Source: Oscillatoria sp. FACHB-1407 (GTDB taxonomy: Bacteria > Cyanobacteriota > Cyanobacteriia > Elainellales > Elainellaceae). Taken from it: a DNA stretch of 64,000 nt. The position numbers were made by a program, and so were the translations under genes. Position 1 is the first letter of the stretch; every line of letters starts with the position of its first letter. The notes beneath the pieces were generated by a model, which was not told the origin of the DNA, searched no databases, and worked only from the letters and a program-made list of their open reading frames with translations. This document shows positions 35,895 through 45,145 of the stretch, one piece after another. The DNA is taken from assembly GCF_014697545.1 (NCBI RefSeq), contig NZ_JACJSA010000001.1:1-64000 (forward strand), read 5' to 3'.

Positions 35895-37616
35895 TTATCT
35901 CAATTGGGCTTCGGTAATACAACGCGCATCTAACACAAATAAACGGCTTGTTTCTAACACAGAGCAGGGGCGAATTAACCGTGCCATTGCTGCTTTTCGA
36001 CGCTGTTGTAATCGTGCGATCGCCTCATTTGCCTGGGGCTGATATTGAATCAACCAGAAATTATTCTGAACATACTCCGGTTTAAAGTCTCCCTTTTCGA
36101 TTAGAAAGAAATCAACGCCGTACTGCTCAATAAATTGCTTCACATCGTCCAGGTTCGGGCTGTATTGCGCCTGCATTAAATCAAGAGCCCGCTGTCGAAT
36201 TGGGTTGTAGTAGCCCAAGTGATAGGGCAGGGCATATTCCCAACTGGCGAGGATAGAGCGTTTGCTGAAGGTGGGAATGTTGGTAGCTTCCAGTGAGGAG
36301 GAGGCAACGAGAATATCGGGAGGCTGTTGAGCAAAAAACTCGTAAACCTTGGACGATCGCCCCGGCACCTGGTTGTGTCCACCCAAAAAAACGGGGGGAA
36401 TGGCGGGAATGATGATCGAAATCGCTAGAAAAAAGCCCCACAACCCAACTAAGAGTTTTTGCGATCGCCTCAAGCCTGTCCATCCCGATTGCTGCAACCA
36501 GCGTAAGCAACTGGCAATCAGCATCGTAACGACGATCCCGGCTGCCAGTGCCATCACGACCCGCAGCGTGTGCTGGGTGTAACGACTGGGGACATAAAGC
36601 CGCAACAGGAGCAGGTGTGCCAGGGCAAACAGGGCAAACGAGGGAACCAGAGTATCGGTCAGAATGCGGATGTTAGGCGATATCCATCGCGCCAAAGGAT
36701 GGCGTTTCAGCAGAAACGGCAAGAGCAAACTCATCCAAATAATCGGTAAGTCGAGCGTGGGAGAAATGCCGCTATCGCCTGTAAACCAGTAGCCAAAGGG
36801 ATTAGGGTCAAAAAACTTGGCTCTGCCGTGCCACAGAAACTCAGGCATCACCTGCATTTGTTCCAGGGTCGGGGTAGGCCCATACACGCCAATATCCTGA
36901 GAGAAAATCAACACCAGTCCTAAAACAATCGCTGCTCCGATTCCCCAGAGACTGTAGTCGATCGGTTTACGGGAAAGGGTAAATCGACCGTTTCGCCACT
37001 GTATCAACCGCATGGTGAGAATGCCCACCTGAACCAGGGCAAGCTGTGGGTAAAACAACGATTGCAGGGCGATCGCCAGTAGACAGGGAAGGGGTGATTT
37101 CTTCAGCAGATAATATAAGAATGCCAATAAAAATGGATATAAAAAGGCTCTGGGAGTGCCCGTAACAATATCGTCTTCAATCCATAAACTCTGCGTCAGA
37201 ATAGCGTTTCCCACGAAGGCTGCAAAGGGAATGGGAAGAATCTGAAATGCCACAGCAAATCCGTAAACAGCGGTGATTAAACCGAGGGGAACGGGCAACA
37301 GTTTTGCCAGCAGGAGAGGATCTATCCCCAGGTTGGAAGCCGCGTAGTAGAGGGCTTTGTACCCCACTGGAGCAACGGCTTGAAAGTAATCAGCAATCTG
37401 ATCATTGGGAAATAGATCGGGGTTAACAAACCGCTGCATCCAGAAAACATGTTGCCGTACATCATCCTGAACGATATATTCGCGGCTAAAGGCGTGAAAC
37501 ACCCCAAACAGGCTGAAGTAAAGCGTTGGAATTAAGCTTAAGACAAACCACAGTCTAATCTTAGAAGGGTCAGACGTCTTCTCAAATAAGCTGGTGGTCA
37601 GCCGTTTTTGCACCAT
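35895..37616 (-). CDS. GT-C-like polytopic membrane protein (tandem paralogue 1)
   Basis: 573 residues, same layout as its downstream neighbour: YIVQDDVRQHVFWMQRFVNP after helix one, WIEDDIVTGTPRAFLYPF, many membrane helices, then a soluble tail with YGVDFFLIEKGD. The two copies agree in motifs and length throughout, which indicates a tandem duplication. Envelope glycan or polysaccharide synthesis is an inference from the first-loop acidic pair. Confidence 0.7.
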   Translation of the reverse strand: MVQKRLTTSLFEKTSDPSKIRLWFVLSLIPTLYFSLFGVFHAFSREYIVQDDVRQHVFWMQRFVNPDLFPNDQIADYFQAVAPVGYKALYYAASNLGIDPLLLAKLLPVPLGLITAVYGFAVAFQILPIPFAAFVGNAILTQSLWIEDDIVTGTPRAFLYPFLLAFLYYLLKKSPLPCLLAIALQSLFYPQLALVQVGILTMRLIQWRNGRFTLSRKPIDYSLWGIGAAIVLGLVLIFSQDIGVYGPTPTLEQMQVMPEFLWHGRAKFFDPNPFGYWFTGDSGISPTLDLPIIWMSLLLPFLLKRHPLARWISPNIRILTDTLVPSFALFALAHLLLLRLYVPSRYTQHTLRVVMALAAGIVVTMLIASCLRWLQQSGWTGLRRSQKLLVGLWGFFLAISIIIPAIPPVFLGGHNQVPGRSSKVYEFFAQQPPDILVASSSLEATNIPTFSKRSILASWEYALPYHLGYYNPIRQRALDLMQAQYSPNLDDVKQFIEQYGVDFFLIEKGDFKPEYVQNNFWLIQYQPQANEAIARLQQRRKAAMARLIRPCSVLETSRLFVLDARCITEAQLR

Positions 37617-37665
37617 GGGAGGGACTAAACATGAGTTATAACTCCGTCATCATACCTCTATCTCG

Positions 37666-40600
37666 TTACGTTACAGGATTATAGATGCCGCGCAGGATGC
37701 CCCGTTGGGTTGCATCACCCATCACTAACAGGCGCAAGTATTCAAATTGCCACTCGTATAACACCCCATCTGGGTTGACCGCCCGATCGCGCAGTTGGGC
37801 AATTTGGGCGATCGCCGAGGCAGATGCATTGGAGTCTCGCACCAACCAATCTGCCAGGGGGTGCTCCCATTGGTCAAAAAACTTGGTAAGCAGGGCAAAA
37901 TCACTCTCGTTAACGGCTCCACCCATCTCATCCGCAGACACAGCAAAATACAAATCTCTCTCATCAGGGTGGTCAAACTGTTGCAGAGCTGAATCGCGCA
38001 ACACAGACCATTGATCATCAATCAGTGGAACCAGTTGCTTGAGTGTATATTTGCTGCAATCGCCTAACTCAATTCCAGCGATCGTCTCTACATCGGAGTG
38101 AGCCTGCAAAAACTCATGCAACACTTTAAAGAACGGATGTAATACTTCTCGTTCGATGGTTAGCACTAACTTGATTCCAGCCTCTGAATAGTCTGTTGTA
38201 GATGCTGTTGTAGCATTCACATGTAGACCATTGCGCTTTTTGTAAGCCGCATAGAGATCTTTTTGACTACGTTGATCAATGCAATACCAGACCGCATCTC
38301 CCAGGTGAGCTTTAAGAGCTTGTTTGATCTGTTCTGGGTCGAGTTCAACTGAACGGGGTTGAATCAGGGGTGAGTGGTGATAAGGCGCAGAAACCACTTC
38401 AGCGGCAAGATTCTGGCTCGCTTGCAACGGCTGAATGGTAGGTTGCTCAACGGGTAATTGGATTGTCTGTTGATGCAATGAATGAAGCTGGTGTTGTAAT
38501 TGCGCAATCTGCTGCTCTTGCTCAATGATTAACTGATCTTTTTTTTTAAGCAATTCGTCTTTTTCAACAATTTCCAGCGCGTTCAGGGCAGTTTGAATCA
38601 GATCGGCGTAGAACGGCTGAGAAATATCAACGTCTTTAGCATCTTCCCGTCGTTTGCCCAGTAACCCCCGCTGGTGTTGGAGTTGAACTGTTAACACCTG
38701 CCCTTCTGCATTGCGAATTTGCAACTCTCGATCGTCGCCAACACCGGAAATACTGCACGTATATTGACGGTTGCTAAAGCGGAATTCTGCTCGCGTCAGG
38801 GGAGGATGCGTCTCATCCGAGTCATCCTCGGTCGCTGTCAGTTCATCAGTTGGGGGTAGCTCCGACTGCGGCACAATCACCTCCACTGGAGCAGTCCCCT
38901 CTGCTGGGGGCACGATCGCCTCAGAGAGAGGGATTTCTATCTGCCCATCTTCTACAGTTCCTCCGCTCGGCAACCGAACACCGACAATCTCCAACTCAAC
39001 GGACTTCTCACCATTCCACTCATTCACCCGCAGCCGATAGGCAACATCAATCCGATTCGGCAGGGGACAATACTCGCCCCATCTCCAAGCGATCGCCTTA
39101 AAGGTCGGTGCTCTCAGGGCTGTGTCCTGTCCCAGGGTGACTTTGAGGTGGGAGCGATCGCGCCCGATTACCTGCTGCTCCAACACCCGCACATTGGGTG
39201 TCCAGAAGACCGGATCGGGATTCTCGATACCACAGGGATGCAAATGGTCGATCTGCTCATACAGGTCAAAGCTCAAATCCGCGAAATTTGCCTCAACGTC
39301 AATGTTGACCAGCGGCTTGAGGTGCTGAGGTTGTAGTTTCATCGCAGCAAAAATTCGTAGACGCGATCGCATCTCCGCCAGGTTTTCTGCGGATAGAGAG
39401 AAGCCCCCCGCCGCCTTATGTCCGCCAAATTTTCCTAAAACATCCCCACAAAACTGCAACGCCTCAAACACGTTGAATTCTGGAATGCCCCGTGCAGAGC
39501 CACGAATGTGAGTCTGTTCCTCATCTTCATAGGTGCCGATAAACACGGGCACACCATACCGCTCCACCAGACGCGAAGCCACGATGCCGATCACACCGTG
39601 ATGCCACCCCGGTTGCACCACCACCAACACCTGATCCTGCTGGATATTAACACCGCTGGTTTCACACCAGGCGATCGCCTCCTGTTCAATCAGTTCGCAC
39701 AGGCGTTGTCGCAGTTGGTTGACCTGCTCACACTTCATTGCCAGTTCAAGTGCCTGACCTTCATCATTTGTGGTCAACAGTTCGATCACCAGTTGGGGAT
39801 CAGCAATCCGCCCCACTGCGTTGATGCGTGGACCCAACCGAAAGCCGATCGCCTCTGGCTTGAGTGCCTCCCGTTCGTTGCTCAACCCCGCCACCTGAAT
39901 CAACGCCTGCACTCCCGTAATTCGGGATTTGGGGAGCAATCGCAATCCCCGCCGCACCCAACGCCGATTCACCCCGGTCAGGGGAGCCAGATCCGCGATC
40001 GTCCCCAGGGTAAACAGTTCAATCAACGGTGTTGTCAGATCCTGGGTCTTCTTCAAACATTGCGCCAGACAAACCGCCAGAATATATGCCACACCAACCC
40101 CAGCAACGCCACGATAGGGGGAGTCTTCCCGAATCAGCTTGGGGTTGAGAATCGCGTTCGCGGGGGGCAGTTGTTCGGGGATATCGTGGTGATCGGTGAC
40201 AATCACCGCCAATCCCAACTCGCGAGCACGGGCGATTGGTTCGTAAGCGGCGATCCCATTGTCCACCGTCAGAATCAGCCGCACCCCTTCCTGGTGAAAG
40301 TCTTCAACGATGCGCTTATTGATGCCATACCCCTCATTCATCCGACTGGGAATGGCATAGTCCACCTGTGCGCCTAAAAACCGCAATGCCCGCAACAGTA
40401 GAGCAGTGCTGGTCATGCCATCGGCATCATAGTCGCCACAGATAGCAATGTAGTGTTGGTTGGCGATCGCCCACATCAACAGTTCTAGCGCAGTAGGCAG
40501 ATCAGCAAACTCCTCCAATGGCGATGGCAACAGATCGGTTTCTGGATTCAAGAAGGACTGTGCCTTTGCAGTGGTGTCGATCCCCCGATTGATTAACACC

Positions 40601-40782
40601 TGAGCCAACAAGGGCGATAACCCAACTGCCTTAGCTAACGGCGTCGTCTGCTCAGGCTGAGCGGCAGCAATATGCCAGCGTTGACGCGGCAGACGTCCCG
40701 CACGGGGAATCGCCTCTAGAGCGGCAATCGCGTTTGTGTTTTGACTTGTACCCTGACGGGTGCCAGAAACAGGTTGATCCAC
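37666..40782 (-). CDS. recJ: Single-stranded-DNA-specific exonuclease RecJ (long form)
   Basis: 1038 residues, almost twice the E. coli protein. The DHH core is clear: DYDADG at 117-122, VDNGI at 173-177, TDHHD at 196-200, and the DHHA1 signature GGHKAAGGFSL further on. RecJ degrades single-stranded DNA 5'-3' in recombination and repair. After about residue 630 there is a linker, then a coiled coil rich in Gln (LIIEQEQQIAQLQHQLHSLH) near 750-780, and a distinct C-terminal domain of about 200 residues that I do not recognise. A similar extension may be general in cyanobacteria. Confidence 0.92.
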   Translation of the reverse strand: MDQPVSGTRQGTSQNTNAIAALEAIPRAGRLPRQRWHIAAAQPEQTTPLAKAVGLSPLLAQVLINRGIDTTAKAQSFLNPETDLLPSPLEEFADLPTALELLMWAIANQHYIAICGDYDADGMTSTALLLRALRFLGAQVDYAIPSRMNEGYGINKRIVEDFHQEGVRLILTVDNGIAAYEPIARARELGLAVIVTDHHDIPEQLPPANAILNPKLIREDSPYRGVAGVGVAYILAVCLAQCLKKTQDLTTPLIELFTLGTIADLAPLTGVNRRWVRRGLRLLPKSRITGVQALIQVAGLSNEREALKPEAIGFRLGPRINAVGRIADPQLVIELLTTNDEGQALELAMKCEQVNQLRQRLCELIEQEAIAWCETSGVNIQQDQVLVVVQPGWHHGVIGIVASRLVERYGVPVFIGTYEDEEQTHIRGSARGIPEFNVFEALQFCGDVLGKFGGHKAAGGFSLSAENLAEMRSRLRIFAAMKLQPQHLKPLVNIDVEANFADLSFDLYEQIDHLHPCGIENPDPVFWTPNVRVLEQQVIGRDRSHLKVTLGQDTALRAPTFKAIAWRWGEYCPLPNRIDVAYRLRVNEWNGEKSVELEIVGVRLPSGGTVEDGQIEIPLSEAIVPPAEGTAPVEVIVPQSELPPTDELTATEDDSDETHPPLTRAEFRFSNRQYTCSISGVGDDRELQIRNAEGQVLTVQLQHQRGLLGKRREDAKDVDISQPFYADLIQTALNALEIVEKDELLKKKDQLIIEQEQQIAQLQHQLHSLHQQTIQLPVEQPTIQPLQASQNLAAEVVSAPYHHSPLIQPRSVELDPEQIKQALKAHLGDAVWYCIDQRSQKDLYAAYKKRNGLHVNATTASTTDYSEAGIKLVLTIEREVLHPFFKVLHEFLQAHSDVETIAGIELGDCSKYTLKQLVPLIDDQWSVLRDSALQQFDHPDERDLYFAVSADEMGGAVNESDFALLTKFFDQWEHPLADWLVRDSNASASAIAQIAQLRDRAVNPDGVLYEWQFEYLRLLVMGDATQRGILRGIYNPVT

Positions 40783-40994
40783 AGAAATGGGTGGGGTTAA
40801 CGTAGGGTAAGAGTAACCGGGAAGTGGTAATTACAAAGGTAATAGCAAAAATCAAAAGAGGTGCCAACAAAGGCTGCAATTTCTAATTTTAAACTGAATT
40901 GCTTGAGAAGATGTTTTGCCACGTCTGGAGCAATTCTGTATTAGAACTCCACGTCAGATGCCTCACCACCGCGTTCCCCCCGCAATTAGCAAAA

Positions 40995-41058
40995 TCCCCG
41001 GCAACAATTACCATTCAATGCCCATAAGACATGAGTATGGCAATACTGCGTCCGGGGA
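40995..41058 (-). terminator. Terminator of the 41083-41882 gene pair
   Basis: Outer stem TCCCCGG/CCGGGGA, inner stem TGCC(C)ATA/TATGGCA, followed in the minus direction by ATTTTGC. It lies 25 bp after the stop of the 51-residue gene. Confidence 0.65.
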
Positions 41059-41082
41059 ATTGTTGCTTTAACAGCATTAAGT

Positions 41083-41238
41083 TTACGGGGACTGAGTCAG
41101 AGCCGACTCAGATTCAGCCTTTAAGCTTGGCAGATCAACTAGCACATAGGACACGCCGAACAGCAGGAAAGCATAAACAATCAAGGCTTGGGGCAGGAGC
41201 ATGAACCGTAGGAACTTGCGTGAAAGAGTGCTTTGCAT
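41083..41238 (-). CDS. Small single-span membrane protein (51 residues)
   Basis: The peptide starts MQSTLSRKFLRFMLLPQALI, with a hydrophobic helix from about 12 to 35 and a polar C-terminal end (ESESALTQSP). GGAGGATCCA directly before the ATG is a strong ribosome-binding site. It begins 14 bp after the ferric-reductase-like gene, and a terminator follows. It is probably a small partner or subunit of that membrane protein. No family recognised. Confidence 0.75.
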   Translation of the reverse strand: MQSTLSRKFLRFMLLPQALIVYAFLLFGVSYVLVDLPSLKAESESALTQSP

Positions 41239-41252
41239 TGGATCCTCCAAAA

Positions 41253-41882
41253 CTATGAAACGGTTAATTTTGATTTCTGACGCTTAGGCTGCTTCTCTGC
41301 AATCCAGCGAAGGACCGCAGCAGCAATAGTTAACAACACGAGGGGTAAGTACATGAACAGCGAAACTTCTTCAGCTCTATGGATAAATTCCTGCAAGAAA
41401 AAGTACCAGAATGTCCACATCCCCACGGTGTGAATCGAATCCCAAAGCCACGGTGAGAGTAATCGCGCAACCCCGGAGAAGGAGGTGACCGTCATGACGA
41501 CCAGAAAAACGTATGAGACGATAGAGGCGATCAGCTCAACTCCTTCAATTCCGGGATGTTGGGTCAACCAAAAGATGCCGAGGAAACCGAGTGCATGATA
41601 TCCGTACAAAATCGAGAAACTCAACCCCAGGTAACGTCTATTTGTACTCATCCACAGCGTTAACGAGGAGGGGAATAGCTTAACCAGGGAGGTCGCAAGA
41701 AACGTCATCAGGAAGATAACAAACGAAATGCGTCCGGTTGCCCGTAGGGAAAGCCTGAACCCTTCCTCCGTAAATCCGTGGTTTAAAAACAAAATGGCGA
41801 GTAGGACTCCGGTTGCAATGGTCAGTGTTAACACCACTTGCCACTTCTTAAAGTCGGTTCCAATATTATTAACGTTTTGCAT
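41253..41882 (-). CDS. Ferric-reductase-like transmembrane protein
   Basis: 209 residues with six hydrophobic helices. His residues on helices (YGYHALGF, SIHTVGMWTFWYFF) and the opening LRATGRISFVIFLMTFLATS fit the ferric-reductase-like/MsrQ heme-b membrane domain, which transfers electrons across the membrane. No flavin or NAD domain is attached, so electrons would come from a partner. GAGGAG precedes the start. The next gene encodes a 51-residue membrane peptide. Confidence 0.75.
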   Translation of the reverse strand: MQNVNNIGTDFKKWQVVLTLTIATGVLLAILFLNHGFTEEGFRLSLRATGRISFVIFLMTFLATSLVKLFPSSLTLWMSTNRRYLGLSFSILYGYHALGFLGIFWLTQHPGIEGVELIASIVSYVFLVVMTVTSFSGVARLLSPWLWDSIHTVGMWTFWYFFLQEFIHRAEEVSLFMYLPLVLLTIAAAVLRWIAEKQPKRQKSKLTVS

Positions 41883-42285
41883 AAGCTCCTCGACAAGTTG
41901 AAAGGGGAAGAATACTTTAACCGGGGGATGTTTGTGCTCTAATGAGCTTCATGCCACAAGCCCTTACTTCCTCGCCAAACCATAGGAGGATCGAGTCATG
42001 TGTAGAAGCAACACATCACAGAGTCTCACGTGTATTAGTTAGTAAAAAAGATGAACGTTTACTTCTTTTCAGTAAGAACTAGAAACGTTGTTCAAAATAT
42101 AGCAACTGCCCTACTTGTAAACCAAAGGTATCTTTACTATCTTTACTGTTGCTTCATTGGGAAATACTTTTAGATGAAGTTGATTTGTATCGTATCTTTG
42201 ATGGTTCCTGGGTTAATTTTTAGTGCAGGTGTAAAGGTTGAATCGTTGCATGTCAAAATAGACCCAAATCGTGAGGGTTTCCTGA
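41883..42285. other. Divergent intergenic region
   Basis: Holds promoters for the divergent 41253 and 42286 genes. At 41998-42042 a 14-codon frame (MCRSNTSQSLTCIS) is preceded by AGGAGG; see findings. Otherwise AT-rich, nothing else seen. Confidence 0.4.
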
Positions 42286-43398
42286 ATGACGACGGTGAGA
42301 GGCGACGGTAGAAATAACCAGTTAACTGGAACTCAAGCAGCAGACACCTTGTTGGGCTTGGGGGGAAGCGATAGCTTGTTTGGCTTGCAGGGTGAGGATC
42401 TGCTACAGGGGGGTGCGGGGAGCGATCGCCTCGACGGGGGTGCCGGGAGCGATCGTATGGTGGGAGGACGAGGTGATGACATCTATGTGGTCAATGATGC
42501 GGGTGACCGAGTCATAGAGGGCAATCGCTTTCAAGGGATCGACACCGTTGAGTCGTTTATTAGTGTGGCTCTCTCCCGTCATGTCGAAGATCTCGTTTTG
42601 CAGGGCAACCGACGCATTAATGGAACAGGGAATGCGTCGAACAATTTCATGATGGGCAACGGCAACAATAATGAGTTGCGGGGGTTATTTGGCGACGATC
42701 GCCTCTATGGTATGGGCGGAGATGATCGTCTAGAAGGTGGCAAAGGTAAGGATATCCTCGCTGGTGGAGTGGGAAATGACACTTATGGAGTGGATGATTC
42801 TGGTGACATCTTATTGGAAGACCCCAATCAGGGAACGGATACCGTTGAAGCGTTCATTAACTTCACTCTGACAAATGCGTTTGAAACGCTGGTGTTGAAG
42901 GGCAATGCTGTTCAAGGAACCGGAAACAGTGACACCAACACTCTCACTGGTAATGCCGGAAACAATGTTTTGAATGGAGGCGCAGGTGCTGACAACATTA
43001 CAGGCAATGCTGGAAACGACACGCTGACCGGGGGAGATAGTCGCGATCGCGACTTGTTCTTCTACACTACTGGACGCGCCTTTGCCAGAGCCGATATTGG
43101 GGTTGATACCATCACCGATTTTGTCCGCCGCACCGATGTCATCGTCTTATCAAGAACGACCTTTGGGATTAGCAATACATTCGCCAGTGGTGATCCCTCG
43201 CAGTTTCAGTCGGTTGCGACTGATGCTGATGCTGGGGCAAGCCCCGCCCGTATTGTGTTTAGTCAAGCAACAGGCACGCTCTTTCTAAATGCCAATGGCA
43301 CCTCTTCAGGTTTTGGCAGTCGCAACACAGGCGGTAGCTTCCTCATTTTGAGCGGTGTGAATGCGTTGGATGCAAGGGATTTTGTGATTCAGCCTTAA
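42286..43398 (+). CDS. RTX-type calcium-binding repeat protein
   Basis: 370 residues. Blocks of G-G-x-G-x-D nonapeptides occur near 25-65 (LLQGGAGSDRLDGGAGSDRM), 130-165 and 225-250, which form calcium-filled parallel beta-rolls. Two copies of an intervening domain lie between them (DTVESFISVAL near 85 and DTVEAFINFTL near 182). There is no N-terminal signal, as expected for secretion by a type I system through a C-terminal signal. GAGGG precedes the ATG. It is probably a secreted surface or matrix protein; no enzyme domain is visible. Confidence 0.88.
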   Translation: MTTVRGDGRNNQLTGTQAADTLLGLGGSDSLFGLQGEDLLQGGAGSDRLDGGAGSDRMVGGRGDDIYVVNDAGDRVIEGNRFQGIDTVESFISVALSRHVEDLVLQGNRRINGTGNASNNFMMGNGNNNELRGLFGDDRLYGMGGDDRLEGGKGKDILAGGVGNDTYGVDDSGDILLEDPNQGTDTVEAFINFTLTNAFETLVLKGNAVQGTGNSDTNTLTGNAGNNVLNGGAGADNITGNAGNDTLTGGDSRDRDLFFYTTGRAFARADIGVDTITDFVRRTDVIVLSRTTFGISNTFASGDPSQFQSVATDADAGASPARIVFSQATGTLFLNANGTSSGFGSRNTGGSFLILSGVNALDARDFVIQP

Positions 43399-43454
43399 AA
43401 GGCTTGAGTTCGAGGGTTTCACTTACGGGCAGGATCTTGACCTTAAAAGCATTC

Positions 43455-44765
43455 TTAAAAGCATCCTTGTTGCGATCGCGACCCATCCGGCATGGTGGCA
43501 CCACAAAGATTAGAGCGAGTTAGATCCACGTCGTCCAGGTTGGCACTGCTCAAATTAGCTCCCCTCAGATCGGTGTTCTCTAACACCGCGTCTTCAAGGT
43601 CGGCCCCACTTAAGTTAGCATCCTTGAGATTCACACCCACTAAATTTGCCTCGGCTACGCCTTCCAACTGCCCAAACAAGCCAAAGCGATTTAGGGAGAA
43701 GATGTCTCGCGTGCCAAATAGCGGAGCAATGGTAGATAGTGAAATGCTGGTGTCGCTGAGATTGGCCCCTGTCAGATTAGCTCCCTGAAAGTTGGTGTTG
43801 ATCAAAACACTGCCACTAAGATCAGCATTCACCAGGGTTGCATTACTCAGATCCGCGTTATGAAGGGCGATCGGGAGTCGTAAGTTAGCATCCGTAAGGT
43901 TGGCATTTTGCACGTTAGCGTCTAACAGATTGGCACCCTTTAGGGTTGCTCCTGTGAGATTAGCACCGATTAGCGATGCGGTTGTTAAGCGAGCATATTC
44001 CAGATCAGCGTCAGTCAGATTGGCTTGATCCAGGTTTGCTCCTACCAAATAGGCTCCATCCAATTGTGCTCCTTGCAGATTGGCTCCTTGCAGGTTAGCT
44101 CCTTCTAAGTTGGCGCGATCGAGATCTGCCCCTCGGAGGTCTGCTCCCTGTAGGTTGCATTGCACACAGGCGTTAGTATCCAGCAATTGTTGAACAGCGG
44201 CACCTGTGGCGATCGCCCCATCGGTTGCTTCTCCGCGCAGCGTTCTACGAGCCAAATCGGGTTGAACTGAAGATTTTAATCCCTCTAGAAAACCGATTCC
44301 TGAGAGCACGTTCAATACGTTGCTCTGGTTGGCTCCATCTGGAGAGTCAGTTAAAACGGTGAGATTGGTGATGGCAAAATCGATATAGCCTGTGAAGTTG
44401 TAAGTAGTCACCCCAACCACTTGATCAAAAGGAATTTGAAGCTCTGTCGTTGCGCGTTGGTTGTTTAACAACTCGATTGGCTCACCTCGTTCGACATAAA
44501 CGGTTAAGCCTCGCTCAGTAATGTCAATCTTGCAATTGCCACTCTGATCGTCATATCCCAAATCAAAGAGACATTTCACCTCAACACCCGATCGCTGGTC
44601 TAATACAACCGGAATGTCTACCCCCTCGCAGCGGCTATTGTGCGGAAAGCGAGAACACAACTCATATAGCTCTCGCAACTCGTTAGTGGGGCGTTGCGCC
44701 AAAGCCGGACTGGCAGCACTCATCGGTAACAACAGCAGCATCGCAGTCAGAATTGCTCGTTTCAT
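43455..44765 (-). CDS. Exported pentapeptide-repeat protein (paralogue 2)
   Basis: 436 residues. Signal peptide MKRAILTAMLLLLPMSAASP, cleavage near residue 23. ELYELCSRFPHNSRCEGVDI starts the same Cys-containing N-domain as in the protein at 31707-33062, followed by LLNNQRATTELQIP. NACVQCNLQGADLRGA then begins the pentapeptide solenoid, which ends LCGATMPDGS. The two paralogues define an exported family with four or more conserved Cys that could form disulphides in the periplasm. Function unknown. Confidence 0.88.
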   Translation of the reverse strand: MKRAILTAMLLLLPMSAASPALAQRPTNELRELYELCSRFPHNSRCEGVDIPVVLDQRSGVEVKCLFDLGYDDQSGNCKIDITERGLTVYVERGEPIELLNNQRATTELQIPFDQVVGVTTYNFTGYIDFAITNLTVLTDSPDGANQSNVLNVLSGIGFLEGLKSSVQPDLARRTLRGEATDGAIATGAAVQQLLDTNACVQCNLQGADLRGADLDRANLEGANLQGANLQGAQLDGAYLVGANLDQANLTDADLEYARLTTASLIGANLTGATLKGANLLDANVQNANLTDANLRLPIALHNADLSNATLVNADLSGSVLINTNFQGANLTGANLSDTSISLSTIAPLFGTRDIFSLNRFGLFGQLEGVAEANLVGVNLKDANLSGADLEDAVLENTDLRGANLSSANLDDVDLTRSNLCGATMPDGSRSQQGCF

Positions 44766-45145
44766 AATCTCAGGGGAATAGGTTCACCTATTCCTATCTC
44801 TGAGGGGTTATTCCCGATGCAGTCATACCGAGCAGGTGATTTTGTGCAGACGTGCTGCTGAGAGTCATGGATTCAATCGATTCGCAAGGGTTTAGCAGAA
44901 CAATTTGTACCCTTTAATATATAGAGTTCTCACAGGATTGTGTTTTATGCGATTGTGTCACGATCTCTGCCACCGCATCTTATGTAGAGCTTTTATTTGT
45001 TATTGAGAAGAAAATGAAGTTCTGCAAAAGATCGGTTGAAGTGACCATTTAGTTTTCTTCTCCGTAGATTTACTGTTACGGGCGAGACAAATTTAGAGCA
45101 CAGTTTTAGTTACTTTTCTCTCAAAAGCTGTGTATTTTCTCACCT
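44766..45145. other. Divergent intergenic region
   Basis: 380 bp, AT-rich toward the protease gene. It must carry promoters for both flanking genes; I see no further element. Confidence 0.4.

Noticed and set aside
39508-40377. 289-residue plus-strand frame opposite recJ
   Set aside because: Lies antisense within the strongly supported RecJ core and has composition of a shadow frame.
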